Assembly: GCA_023511405.1 (NCBI GenBank)
Contig: JAIMBO010000014.1
Location: 1-36,110 of the forward strand
DNA: 36,110 bases
Direction of reading: 5' to 3'
Source of the DNA: Rubrobacteraceae bacterium
Lineage (GTDB): Bacteria; Actinomycetota; Rubrobacteria; Rubrobacterales; Rubrobacteraceae
Below the pieces are notes generated by a model. The model had not been told where the DNA came from. It ran no database searches and saw only the letters and a program-made list of their open reading frames with translations. This document shows, in pieces, positions 22,231-30,087 of the stretch. The position numbers and the translations under genes are program-made. Each line of letters opens with the position of its first letter. Positions within the stretch are counted from its first letter, which is position 1.

Positions 22231-22763
22231 CGTCCCTCCCGCGCGGACCACTCGGTCATCAACCTGTCTCGGAATGCCTCGAGGTCCACGTCTCCTCCAC
22301 CTTCGAGGTCGCGTGCCGTGCGCGCGACCTCTTCGTCGAGCCGGGCCAGACGCCGGGCCAGCGTGCGCGCGATCCCGTAGGAGAGCTTGTAGGCGGCTGG
22401 ATTCCCGCCGGAGATCATCCGCCGGAACCTTGCGCGCGGGATCTTTAGCGCCTCCACCTTCGTCCGGGCCCGTACGGTCGCGGTAGCCGCGCTCTCCGCC
22501 AGCAGCCCGACCTCCCCGACGACGGCCCGTTCCCTGCCGGCGTCCATGCGCGCCAGCACCCTGGGCCTGCTCCCCGGCACCCGCTTGAGAACCTCTACCT
22601 CACCCGAGAGTATGACGAAGAGGTGCTCGTGGGGCCTGCCCTCCTGGATCAGGACCTCCCCTGCACCGTAGACCGCTTTCTCCGAGACCTCCGCGAACTC
22701 CTCCAGCTCCTCCTGCCCGAGAGACTCGAAGAGCGGCATCTTGCTGAGCTCTTCCATCTGCAT
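22227..22763 (-). CDS. Stand-alone cyclic nucleotide-binding domain protein (first of a pair)
   Basis: This 178-residue paralogue of the downstream gene has the same layout: MPLFESLGQEELEEFAEV, AGEVLIQEGRPHEHLFVILSGEVEV, VVGEVGLLAESAATATVRARTKV, KIPRARFRRM and a helical tail ending FRDRLMTEWSAREGR. It has no DNA-binding domain. The cassette GEVGLLAESAATATV keeps a Glu but no clear Arg for the cyclic phosphate. The start is the ATG at 22763 or the one two codons later (22757). Upstream lies an inverted repeat ATCCT-AATAC-AGGAT (22774-22788) overlapping -10-like sequences. The two proteins may form a dimer or a signalling pair. Confidence 0.8.
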   Translation of the reverse strand: MQMEELSKMPLFESLGQEELEEFAEVSEKAVYGAGEVLIQEGRPHEHLFVILSGEVEVLKRVPGSRPRVLARMDAGRERAVVGEVGLLAESAATATVRARTKVEALKIPRARFRRMISGGNPAAYKLSYGIARTLARRLARLDEEVARTARDLEGGGDVDLEAFRDRLMTEWSAREGR

Positions 22764-22812
22764 CCCTACGCTAATCCTAATACAGGATCACGGTCAGCGG
22801 GACCGGCACACG

Positions 22813-22845
22813 AAGATCGGGGCCCTTCGAAAGGGCCCCGATCTT
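22813..22845 (-). terminator. Strong hairpin downstream of rlpA
   Basis: AAGATCGGGGCCCTT (22813-22827), loop CGA and AAGGGCCCCGATCTT (22831-22845) form a perfect 15-bp stem starting 21 bases after the rlpA stop on the minus strand. Only a short T-rich tail follows. It separates rlpA from the cyclic-nucleotide-binding pair. Confidence 0.75.
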
Positions 22846-22866
22846 ACTGACCTCTCCGTTGGCGGC

Positions 22867-23265
22867 TTAGTAGTAACCGTAGCCGTAGTAGTAGGGGTTG
22901 TAGTAGCCGCCGCCGACGATCGTGGCGTCTATCGTGCCGACGCCGACGGAGGTCAGGCCGATGGCCTGCGCCGCACCGTAGGAGAGGTCGAGCTGCCTGC
23001 CCGCCACGTACGGACCCCGGTCGTTGACCGTGACCACCACGCACCCGTCGTAGCAGACCCTAAGCTTGGTGCCGAACGGCAGGTACGGAGAGGCGGCCGT
23101 GTAGTCGTACATGTTGAACGGCTCCCCGCTCGCCGTCAGCGCACCCTGAAAGCCCGGCCCATACCAGCTGGAGACCAACGGCTCGGCCTGCGCGTTCTTC
23201 TGGACGAACGCTACCGATAGGGCCAGAACACCAGCAACGAACAGCATCTTGAGTAAAGACTTCAA
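22867..23265 (-). CDS. Secreted RlpA-like double-psi beta-barrel protein
   Basis: A TTG start at 23265, 5 bases after GGAGGGGG, gives 132 residues. There is a basic N-terminus, a hydrophobic core (MLFVAGVLALSVAFV) and an AQA-type signal peptidase I site before EPLVSSWYG. The mature part is a minimal RlpA barrel: SSWYGPGFQGALTASGEPFNM, then PYLPFGTKLRVCYDGC, VTVNDRGPYVAGRQLDLS and AAQAIGLTSVGVG. The conserved Asp-Arg-Gly-Pro and LDLS are intact. RlpA proteins act on or bind peptidoglycan. There is no SPOR or LysM domain. The end is a Gly/Tyr-rich tail with nine tyrosines. Two cysteines may form a disulfide. Confidence 0.85.
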   Translation of the reverse strand: MKSLLKMLFVAGVLALSVAFVQKNAQAEPLVSSWYGPGFQGALTASGEPFNMYDYTAASPYLPFGTKLRVCYDGCVVVTVNDRGPYVAGRQLDLSYGAAQAIGLTSVGVGTIDATIVGGGYYNPYYYGYGYY

Positions 23266-23311
23266 GGAAGCCCCCTCCAGATCTTTGCCTTCACAACAAC
23301 AACGGTGCGAG

Positions 23312-23339
23312 AGAATAGCAGAAAGCCCCCCTTGCGCAA
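23312..23339 (-). promoter_or_regulatory. Promoter of rlpA
   Basis: On the minus strand, TTGCGC (23334-23339) and TATTCT (23312-23317) are 16 bp apart, with an extended TGC before the -10 box. The predicted transcript starts near 23305, about 40 bases before the TTG. Confidence 0.55.
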
Positions 23340-23352
23340 GCACGACGCAAGA

Positions 23353-23378
23353 ATGTTTGTGAAATAATTCACAAACAT
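23353..23378. promoter_or_regulatory. CRP/GlxR-type operator
   Basis: Arms ATGTTTGTGAA and TTCACAAACAT surround ATAA. The core TGTGAAATAATTCACA fits the CRP consensus TGTGA-N6-TCACA and the actinobacterial GlxR form with central TA. It is AT-rich in a GC-rich genome. Its centre (23365.5) lies about 60 bp upstream of the predicted rlpA start, the class I activation distance. It could also affect the peptidase gene on the other strand. Confidence 0.7.
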
Positions 23379-23417
23379 CTCGTAACAGGAAATTCCACAG
23401 ATGCATAGTAAGAAGAC

Positions 23418-23437
23418 GACATTCGAGGGACATTCGA
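23418..23437 (+). repeat. Tandem direct repeat upstream of the S9 peptidase
   Basis: GACATTCGA occurs at 23418-23426 and 23429-23437, an 11-bp period (one helical turn), about 80 bp before the peptidase GTG. It could be a regulator site. Confidence 0.35.
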
Positions 23438-23518
23438 CGGGAAGGTTGCGTTTTTGCTGCGGTTTTCGCTGGGATGTATGCTTTGGGTCCGGCTACTGGC
23501 GTACGGGAGGAGGAAACT

Positions 23519-25285
23519 GTGGCGAGGCCTTTTCACCGATATTTGAAGATAAGAAGTTCCTACGGAGCGTCCTGGTCCCCGGACGGTCGCTCGCTCTCTT
23601 TTCTGACCGACGTCACGGGGGTGCCGCAGCTCTGGGAGGTTGGGGTGGAGGGCGGCTGGCCGGAGCAGCGGACGTTCTTCGAGGAACGGGTCGTGCGGGC
23701 TGAGTACTCGCCGGTGGACGGGCGCATCGTGTTCGCGATGGACGCCGGGGGGAACGAGCGGATGCAGCTCTTCGTGCTCGAGGGTGGGGAGGAGAGGGAT
23801 CTGACGCGGATGCCGCAGGCGATCCACAACTTCGGGGGGTTCTCTCCGGACGGGAGTTGCATCGCCTACACCGCGACCCGGCGCAACGGCACCGACTTCG
23901 ACGTCTACGTGCAGCGCCTCGACGGGGAGCCGGAGATGGTCTGGGAGGTCTCCGGGTACCACGGCGTCGCCGGCTTCTCGCCCGACGGTGGGGTGCTCCT
24001 CGTCTCGCGACATCACTCCAACGTCGACGGCGACCTCTACCTGCTGGATCCCGGCGACGGTAAAGCGCGCCTTCTCACCCCGCACGAGGGTGAGGCCCGG
24101 TTCGTCTCGCCCGTCTTCTCGGCCGACGGTCGGTCCATATATCTGGCCACCGACCTCGGGGCGGAGTTTTTGAGGCTTGCGAGGTTGGATCTCGAGACGC
24201 TCGACCTCGAGTATCTCACCCCGGACGAGTGGGACGTGGAGGAGGTCGAGGTTGCGAGGGATGGCCGCTACGTCGCCGCGGTGCGCAACGTCGAGGGCTA
24301 CTCGGAGCTCTTGCTGTTCGACGGGGAGGGCAAAAAGGTGGTGGGCTCTGTCCTTCCCGGCGGTGTCTTCGGGGGGATAGCCTTCTCGCCGGGCTCCGAC
24401 CACCTCGCCCTCACCCTCACCGGTCCGGACCGCACCCCCGACGTGTGGGTCGCCGAGCTTCCCGACGGCGAGGTGCGGCGTGTCACACGCTCATCCCTCG
24501 CCGGGATACCGCGTGAGAGCTTCGTGAGACCCCGGCTCGTGCGCTATACGTCCTTCGACGGGCGTGAGATCCCGGCCTTCTTCTACGAGCCGAAAGAGGA
24601 TGGTGCCCCGGTGATCGTGAACGTACACGGCGGCCCCGAGTCGCAGGCGCGCCCCGCCTTCGCCCCCGTGACCCAGTACTTCGTGCACCGCGGGTACGCG
24701 GTCTTCGCACCCAACGTCCGCGGCTCGACCGGCTATGGGAAGACCTACACCCGGCTCGACGACGTGGAGAGGCGGATGGACTCCGTCGCCGACCTCGCGC
24801 ACGCGGCTTACTGGCTCAGGGAGAACGGGCACGAGAGGATGGCCGTCATGGGCGGCTCCTACGGCGGGTTCATGGTCCTCGCCGCGCTCACCGAGTACCC
24901 GGAGCTTTGGGACGCTGGGGTGGACATCGTCGGGATCGCCAACCTCGTCACCTTCCTGGAGAACACCGGCAGCTACCGCCGGGCGCTCAGGGAGCGGGAG
25001 TACGGATCCCTCGAGCGCGACCGCGAGTTCCTGGAGTCCATAAGCCCTATATACAAGGCCGAGCGCATCCGGGTCCCGCTCATGGTCATCCACGGCAAGA
25101 ACGACCCGCGGGTGCCGGTGGGGGAGGCCGAGCAGATAGTGGCGAGGGTCGAAGAGAACGGCGGGGTGGTCGAGTACCTCCTCTACGAGGACGAGGGGCA
25201 CGGGCTCGCCAGGCTGAAAAACCGCCTCGACGCCTACCCCAGGATAGCCGCCTTTCTCGACCGTCACCTCATGGCCGATGGATAG
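23519..25285 (+). CDS. S9 family peptidase (acylaminoacyl-peptidase / prolyl oligopeptidase type)
   Basis: This 588-residue serine peptidase has an N-terminal beta-propeller with repeated blades marked by WSPDGRSLSFLTD, YSPVDGRIVFAMD, FSPDGSCIAYTAT, FSPDGGVLLVSR and FSADGRSIYLATD. A C-terminal alpha/beta-hydrolase domain begins near residue 335. It has the oxyanion HGGPESQ, nucleophile Ser in GGSYGGFMV, Asp in GKNDPRVP and His in DEGHGLA. It should cleave short peptides in the cytoplasm; no signal peptide is seen. The GTG at 23519 has GGAGGAGG 5 bases upstream. Its stop directly abuts the transporter ATG. Confidence 0.92.
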   Translation: MARPFHRYLKIRSSYGASWSPDGRSLSFLTDVTGVPQLWEVGVEGGWPEQRTFFEERVVRAEYSPVDGRIVFAMDAGGNERMQLFVLEGGEERDLTRMPQAIHNFGGFSPDGSCIAYTATRRNGTDFDVYVQRLDGEPEMVWEVSGYHGVAGFSPDGGVLLVSRHHSNVDGDLYLLDPGDGKARLLTPHEGEARFVSPVFSADGRSIYLATDLGAEFLRLARLDLETLDLEYLTPDEWDVEEVEVARDGRYVAAVRNVEGYSELLLFDGEGKKVVGSVLPGGVFGGIAFSPGSDHLALTLTGPDRTPDVWVAELPDGEVRRVTRSSLAGIPRESFVRPRLVRYTSFDGREIPAFFYEPKEDGAPVIVNVHGGPESQARPAFAPVTQYFVHRGYAVFAPNVRGSTGYGKTYTRLDDVERRMDSVADLAHAAYWLRENGHERMAVMGGSYGGFMVLAALTEYPELWDAGVDIVGIANLVTFLENTGSYRRALREREYGSLERDREFLESISPIYKAERIRVPLMVIHGKNDPRVPVGEAEQIVARVEENGGVVEYLLYEDEGHGLARLKNRLDAYPRIAAFLDRHLMADG

Positions 25286-26155
25286 ATGACCGTCCTCGCT
25301 CTGGTTCTCGTCGTCTGCTCGGGGCTCATTCACGCCACCTGGAACCTTCTGGCCAAGCGCTCCGGAGAGGACGGTGTGCCCTTCGTCTGGCTCTACAGCG
25401 TGCTTTCCACCCTGATCTACACCCCGGTAGCCGCCGTCTTCGTGCTGCGCGGAGCAGGGGGCGACGTGGAAAAGATCGGAGCCCTGTTCATGATCGGAAC
25501 CAGCATCCTGCACGCCGCCTACTTCCTCTGCCTGCAGAGAGGCTACGGGGCCGGGGACCTCTCGGTCGTCTACCCCCTCGCGCGCGGCACGGGGCCCCTG
25601 CTCTCGAGCTTCGCCGCGACGATCGTCTTCGGAGAACGCCTCGGGCCCCTCGGCGTGGGCGGGGTCTTCGCGATAACGGCCGGTGTGTTCCTGCTGGCGC
25701 GTGAGCCGGGTGTAGGGAGAGGTGGAAAGAGCGGGCGTGCGGGCGTCGCCTACGGAATTCTCACCGGCATCCTCATCGCCGCCTACACTTTGTGGGACAA
25801 GTACGCCGTGAGCGACCTCGCGCTTGCTCCCCTGCTCTATTACTGGGCGTCCCTGTGCGTGGAGAGCGCCCTGCTCACCCCGCTCGCCCTGCGTGAGAGG
25901 CAGGAGGTCGGTCGCACCTGGCGCGAGCACCGGGCGGAGGCCGTAGGCGTGGCGGTCCTCTCCCCGCTCGCCTACCTCCTGGTGCTCACGGCGATGGTCT
26001 TCACGCCGGTCAGCAGGATCGCGCCGGTGCGGGAGGTGGGTATCCTCTTCGGCGCCCTCATGGGAGGCAGGCTGCTCGCCGAGGGAGGGGTGGAGAGGCG
26101 TCTTTTCGCCGCCGGGCTTATGGTTGCGGGGATAGCGGTTCTGGCTGTTGGTTGA
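25286..26155 (+). CDS. DMT superfamily (EamA-type) transporter
   Basis: The 289-residue membrane protein has ten hydrophobic segments arranged as two EamA repeats of about 145 residues: LVLVVCSGLIHATWNLLAKR and later VVYPLARGTGPLLSSFAA in the first, GVAYGILTGILIAAYTLWDK and PVSRIAPVREVGILFGALMG in the second. Such carriers export or exchange amino acids or other metabolites; the substrate is not predictable. The ATG immediately follows the peptidase stop, so the two are co-translated. Handling of peptide-derived amino acids is a plausible link. Confidence 0.88.
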   Translation: MTVLALVLVVCSGLIHATWNLLAKRSGEDGVPFVWLYSVLSTLIYTPVAAVFVLRGAGGDVEKIGALFMIGTSILHAAYFLCLQRGYGAGDLSVVYPLARGTGPLLSSFAATIVFGERLGPLGVGGVFAITAGVFLLAREPGVGRGGKSGRAGVAYGILTGILIAAYTLWDKYAVSDLALAPLLYYWASLCVESALLTPLALRERQEVGRTWREHRAEAVGVAVLSPLAYLLVLTAMVFTPVSRIAPVREVGILFGALMGGRLLAEGGVERRLFAAGLMVAGIAVLAVG

Positions 26156-26214
26156 GAAGATCGGGGCACATGGAGACGCTCTCCGGAGGCTCCGGGCGCA
26201 CCGCGCAGGTTTTG

Positions 26215-26244
26215 TTGACAACCGACTCCCGAGACGGCTAAGCT
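26215..26244 (+). promoter_or_regulatory. Promoter of trpB2
   Basis: A perfect TTGACA (26215-26220) is followed 18 bp later by TAAGCT (26239-26244, a 3/6 match). Start codon at 26278. Confidence 0.45.
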
Positions 26245-26277
26245 CAGCCGGACCGGACGTACGACGGAGGTGGTGGG

Positions 26278-27630
26278 ATGGAGCAGACGAAGTTTCTCCT
26301 CGACGAGCGGGAGCTGCCGGAGAGCTGGTACAACCTGGTCGCGGACCTGCCGTTCGCGCTGGAGCCACCGCTCGACCCTGCGACCCGGAAGCCGGTGGGG
26401 CCGGAGGCGCTCGCGGCGATCTTCCCGGAGGAGATAATCCGCCAGGAGGTCTCCACCGAGAGATACATCCCGATTCCGGAGGAGGTGCGTGAGATCTACA
26501 GCCTCTGGCGCCCGACGCCGATGTTCCGGGCGCGACGGCTCGAGCGGTATCTGGACACCCCGGCGCACATCTACTACAAGTACGAGGGGGTGAGCGCGCC
26601 CGGCAGCCACAAGCCGAACACCGCCGTCCCACAGGCCTATTACAACCGCGAGGCGGGCGTAAAACGCCTGACCACCGAGACCGGGGCGGGGCAGTGGGGC
26701 TCGTCTCTGGCCTTCGCCTGCCGGCTGATGGGGATGGAGTGCACCGTCTACATGGTGCGCGTCTCCTACGAGCAGAAACCCTACCGCCGCGTCATGATGC
26801 AGACCTACGGGGCGGAGGTGTACCCGAGCCCGAGCGAGAAGACCGGGGCCGGACGTCGGGTCCTGCAGGAGGATCCGCAGACGACCGGGTCTTTGGGGAT
26901 CGCGATCTCCGAGGCCGTCGAGGATGCGGCGTCGAGCGAGGACGCCAACTACTCTTTGGGGAGCGTCCTGAACCACGTGCTTCTGCACCAGACGGTCAAC
27001 GGCCAGGAGGCCATGAAGCAGATGGAGATGGCCGGGGAGTGGCCGGACGTCGTGATCGGGTGCGCGGGGGGCGGCTCGAACTTCGGCGGGTTCGCGTTCC
27101 CGTTCCTGCGCGAGAACCTGGTCAACGGCAAGAAGACCCGCTTCATCGCCGTCGAACCCTCCTCCTGCCCGACGCTGACCAAGGGCAAATTCACCTACGA
27201 CTTCGGGGATGAGGCGGGGATGACCCCGATGCTCAAGATGTACACCCTGGGACACGACTTCGTCCCCGCCGGGATCCACGCCGGCGGGCTGCGCTACCAC
27301 GGCGACTCTCCCATACTCAGCGCGCTGGTGCACGAGGGGCTCGTCGAGGCCCGTGCCTACCCGCAGAACCCGACGTTCGAGGCCGGGGTGACCTTCGCTC
27401 GGGTCGAGGGGATACTCCCCGCCCCGGAGGTCAACCACGCGATAAAGGCCGCCATAGACGAGGCGCTCGCGGCGAAAGAGGCGGGCGAGGAGCGGGTGAT
27501 CGCGTTCAACCTCTGCGGACACGGGCACTTCGACCTCGGAGCGTACGAGCGCTATCTCGCCGGGGAACTCGTCGATCTGGAGTACTCCGAGGAGGAGATC
27601 GAGCGGGCCGTCGCGCGCATACCGGGCTGA
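26278..27630 (+). CDS. TrpB2-type tryptophan synthase beta chain-like protein
   Basis: This 450-residue PLP enzyme belongs to the TrpB2 branch, longer than ordinary TrpB (about 400). It has an N-terminal extension with [15 protein letters not shown]. The PLP lysine is in GSHKPNTA, and [16 protein letters not shown] and the phosphate-binding [11 protein letters not shown] follow. The tail is [13 protein letters not shown]. It converts indole plus L-serine to tryptophan, probably salvaging indole, because no trpA is nearby. The ATG is preceded by GGAGGTGG. The gene stands alone between the transporter and the aldo/keto reductase. Confidence 0.92.
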   Translation: MEQTKFLLDERELPESWYNLVADLPFALEPPLDPATRKPVGPEALAAIFPEEIIRQEVSTERYIPIPEEVREIYSLWRPTPMFRARRLERYLDTPAHIYYKYEGVSAPGSHKPNTAVPQAYYNREAGVKRLTTETGAGQWGSSLAFACRLMGMECTVYMVRVSYEQKPYRRVMMQTYGAEVYPSPSEKTGAGRRVLQEDPQTTGSLGIAISEAVEDAASSEDANYSLGSVLNHVLLHQTVNGQEAMKQMEMAGEWPDVVIGCAGGGSNFGGFAFPFLRENLVNGKKTRFIAVEPSSCPTLTKGKFTYDFGDEAGMTPMLKMYTLGHDFVPAGIHAGGLRYHGDSPILSALVHEGLVEARAYPQNPTFEAGVTFARVEGILPAPEVNHAIKAAIDEALAAKEAGEERVIAFNLCGHGHFDLGAYERYLAGELVDLEYSEEEIERAVARIPG

Positions 27631-27639
27631 GGAGTGTGC

Positions 27640-27645
27640 TATACC
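27640..27645 (+). promoter_or_regulatory. -10-like element of the aldo/keto reductase gene
   Basis: TATACC preceded by TGC (extended -10 form) lies 34 bases before the ATG at 27680. There is no clear -35 box. Confidence 0.35.
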
Positions 27646-27679
27646 CTCTCTCGCCTGTTTCCTCTGACGGAGGGTTCTC

Positions 27680-28651
27680 ATGCAGCAGGATGGCAAGGTG
27701 AAGCTCGGCTCCGAGATGGAGGTCGCCCCGCTCGGGGTCGGAGCGTGGGCGTGGGGCACACGCTACCTCTGGGGCTACGGCAGTAGCTACGGCAGGGAAG
27801 ACGCCGAGGCGGCGCTCCGGGCGAGCCTGGAGAGCGGGGTCGAGCTGGTGGACACCGCCGAGATCTACGGCAACGGGGCCTCCGAGCGGATCATCGGCGA
27901 GGTCCTGAGGTCCGGGGAACTGCCGCGCCGACCCGTCATCGCGACCAAGTTCGCCCCGCTTCCCCACCGGCTCGACCCGAGAGCCCTGCTCCGGGCGCTC
28001 GACGGGAGCCTGCGCCGGCTCGGGGTCGAGTCGGTCGACCTCTACCAGGTGCACTTCCCCTCGCCGCTGTTGAAGGTGGAGAGCCTGATGGACGCGCTGG
28101 CCGAGGCGGTCAAGGAGGGGAAGGCGCGGGCCGTCGGGGTCTCGAACTACGGTGCCTCGCAGATGCGCCGGGCGTACGAGCGGCTCGCGCATCATGGAGT
28201 CCCGCTCGCCTCCAACCAGGTGCGCTACAACCTGCTCGACCGCTCACCGGAGTACAACGGGGTGCTCGACGCCTGCCGGGAACTGGGAGTGACGCTCATC
28301 GCCTACAGCCCGCTCGCGCAGGGGCTCCTGACCGGCAAATACCGCCCCGGCGTCAGGCCCTCCGGGCTCGTGCGGCGCTTCGACCGGCGCTTCAGCCCCC
28401 GCGGGCTCACACGGATAGAGCCCGTCGTCTCCGCCCTGGAGCGCATCGCCGAGAAGCGGGGCAAGACGCCCTCTCAAGTCGCGCTCAACTGGCTCGTGAC
28501 CCAACGCGACGTGCTCGCGATCCCCGGGGCCAAGAACGGCGAGCAGGCCCGGCAGAACGCGGGGGCTCTGGGCTGGTCGCTCTCCCCCGAGGAGGTTGGA
28601 GAGCTGGATCAGATCACGTCCGTATTACGGACCCGGGTTCGGTCCGGTTAG
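27680..28651 (+). CDS. Aldo/keto reductase
   Basis: The 323-residue NADPH-dependent (beta/alpha)8 reductase carries the catalytic tetrad in VDTAEIYGNGASE (Asp and Tyr), IATKFAP (Lys) and YQVHFP (His). The cofactor-binding GVSNYG, LIAYSPLAQGLLTGKYRPG and IPGAKNGEQARQN are intact. It reduces carbonyls; the substrate is unknown. The ATG has CGGAGGG upstream. Its TAG stop overlaps the stop codon of the convergent flavoprotein gene. Confidence 0.9.
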   Translation: MQQDGKVKLGSEMEVAPLGVGAWAWGTRYLWGYGSSYGREDAEAALRASLESGVELVDTAEIYGNGASERIIGEVLRSGELPRRPVIATKFAPLPHRLDPRALLRALDGSLRRLGVESVDLYQVHFPSPLLKVESLMDALAEAVKEGKARAVGVSNYGASQMRRAYERLAHHGVPLASNQVRYNLLDRSPEYNGVLDACRELGVTLIAYSPLAQGLLTGKYRPGVRPSGLVRRFDRRFSPRGLTRIEPVVSALERIAEKRGKTPSQVALNWLVTQRDVLAIPGAKNGEQARQNAGALGWSLSPEEVGELDQITSVLRTRVRSG

Positions 28652-29994
28652 AGCCTGCCGGAGAGGACGCTCGCGGCCTGGATCACGGGGCTCAGCGCCG
28701 GGCCGAAGGGTGGCGCGTAGGCCAGGTCCAGATTGACGAGATCCGCCACGCCCAGCCTCCCCCAGATCGCCGTCGCGCACACGTCGACGAGCCTGTCCGC
28801 ACCATCCCCGGCGGCCTGCGCCCCGAGGAGGGTGCCGCCGTCGCCGTCGGCGACGAGTTTGAGCGTGACCTTTTCGGCGCCCGGATAGTAGGCGGCGCGG
28901 CTCGTGGAGCCTATCGTGGCGCATACCGTCTTGAAGCCCGCCTGCTGAGCCTCGCGCTCGGAGAGGCCGGTCTTCGCCACCGGTAGCTCGAAGACCCTGA
29001 AGATGCCGGTCGCGAGCACGCCGGGGAACTCCAGCTCGTCCCGGCCCGTCGCCGCGTTCGTCCCGACGACCCGACCCATCTGGTTCGCCGTGTCCCCGAA
29101 CGGTGCCCAAACCGGGAGACCGCTCGCCAGGTTCGTCGTCTCGACGCAGTCCCCGGCTGCCCACACGTCGGGCAGGCTCGTTTTCATGTGGCGGTCCACC
29201 CGGATCGCACCGGTCCGGCCGATCTTCGCCCCCGCCTCCCGCGCCAGGGTGACCTTGGGCTCTATCCCCACCCCGACGAGCGCGAGGTCGGCATCCAGGC
29301 ATCTTCCGGCGAGCCTCACGCCCCGCAGACGACCTGCTTCGCCGTAGAACCCCTCCGCCGCCCTGCCGGTGTGGACCTCGACCCCGTTTTCAGCGAGCTC
29401 CCGTTCGACCAGCTCCGAGAACTCCGGGTCGTGGGTGGGGGCGACGTGCTCTCCCGCCTGGACGAGCGTGACTTCGAGGCCGATCTTCCTTAGGTTCTCC
29501 GATGCCTCGAGGCCGATGTAGCCGCCGCCGACCACGACGGCCCTCTTCGGGGAGCGATCCTCCAGGTAGCGGAGGATGCGGTCGGCGTCGGTCAGGAAGC
29601 GCAGCGTGAAGACCCCTTCGAGCTCCGTGCCCTCCACCGGGGGCACCACGGCCCTCGCCCCGGTCGCGACGATGAGCCGGTCGTAGGAGTCCTCGAAGGT
29701 CTCGCCCGAGCGCAGATCACGCACCAGGAGCCCTTTCGAGGCCGGGTCGATGCGCTCCACCCGGTGGAGCGTCCTGACCTCGATGCCCATCCGGGCGAAC
29801 TCCTCCGGGGTGCGGGCGACGAGCCTTTCGCGCCCTGAGACGGTGCCCGAGAGGAAGTAGGGCAGCCCGCACTCGCTGATCGAGACCTCCGGCTCCTCCT
29901 GGTAGAGCGTTATCTCCAGCTCCGGGGCGACCCTGCGGGCCCGGGATGCCGCCTTCGTCCCCGCCGCGACCCCGCCGACGACTACGAGACGCAC
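28648..29994 (-). CDS. FAD-dependent CoA-disulfide reductase / NADH oxidase-like protein
   Basis: This 448-residue pyridine-nucleotide disulfide oxidoreductase has an N-terminal FAD site (VVVGGVAAGTKAASRARR) and one redox Cys42 in SISECGLPYF, typical of CoADR/Nox enzymes. An NAD(P)H site follows (VVVGGGYIGLEASENL), then WAAGDC and a C-terminal dimerisation domain. It reduces CoA disulfide or related thiols. Many relatives have a rhodanese tail, absent here. The GTG start is only 21 bases beyond a strong hairpin and lacks a good ribosome binding site. It lies downstream of SOD on the same strand, consistent with a thiol/oxidative-stress role. Confidence 0.88.
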   Translation of the reverse strand: MRLVVVGGVAAGTKAASRARRVAPELEITLYQEEPEVSISECGLPYFLSGTVSGRERLVARTPEEFARMGIEVRTLHRVERIDPASKGLLVRDLRSGETFEDSYDRLIVATGARAVVPPVEGTELEGVFTLRFLTDADRILRYLEDRSPKRAVVVGGGYIGLEASENLRKIGLEVTLVQAGEHVAPTHDPEFSELVERELAENGVEVHTGRAAEGFYGEAGRLRGVRLAGRCLDADLALVGVGIEPKVTLAREAGAKIGRTGAIRVDRHMKTSLPDVWAAGDCVETTNLASGLPVWAPFGDTANQMGRVVGTNAATGRDELEFPGVLATGIFRVFELPVAKTGLSEREAQQAGFKTVCATIGSTSRAAYYPGAEKVTLKLVADGDGGTLLGAQAAGDGADRLVDVCATAIWGRLGVADLVNLDLAYAPPFGPALSPVIQAASVLSGRL

Positions 29995-30015
29995 GACGCT
30001 GCGTTCCCGCCGGAG

Positions 30016-30050
30016 ACGGAGCCCCCGGCGTCAAAAGCCGGGGGCTCCGT
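30016..30050 (-). terminator. Hairpin between sod and the CoADR-like gene
   Basis: ACGGAGCCCCCGGC (30016-30029) and GCCGGGGGCTCCGT (30037-30050) form a perfect 14-bp stem with a 7-base loop. On the minus strand there is no U-tract afterwards, and the next gene starts 21 bases on. It may be a leaky terminator or a processing/stability element. Confidence 0.6.
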
Positions 30051-30087
30051 GAGAAGTCTCACCAGGTGTCCTCGCTCAGGAGGCGTA

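Noticed and set aside
24491-26632. Long minus-strand open frame opposite the S9 peptidase and DMT genes
   Set aside because: It is a shadow frame with no recognisable motif, spanning two well-supported genes and an intergenic promoter.
25972-27759. Long minus-strand open frame opposite trpB2
   Set aside because: It is antisense to an enzyme with all PLP motifs, and its translation has low-complexity composition.
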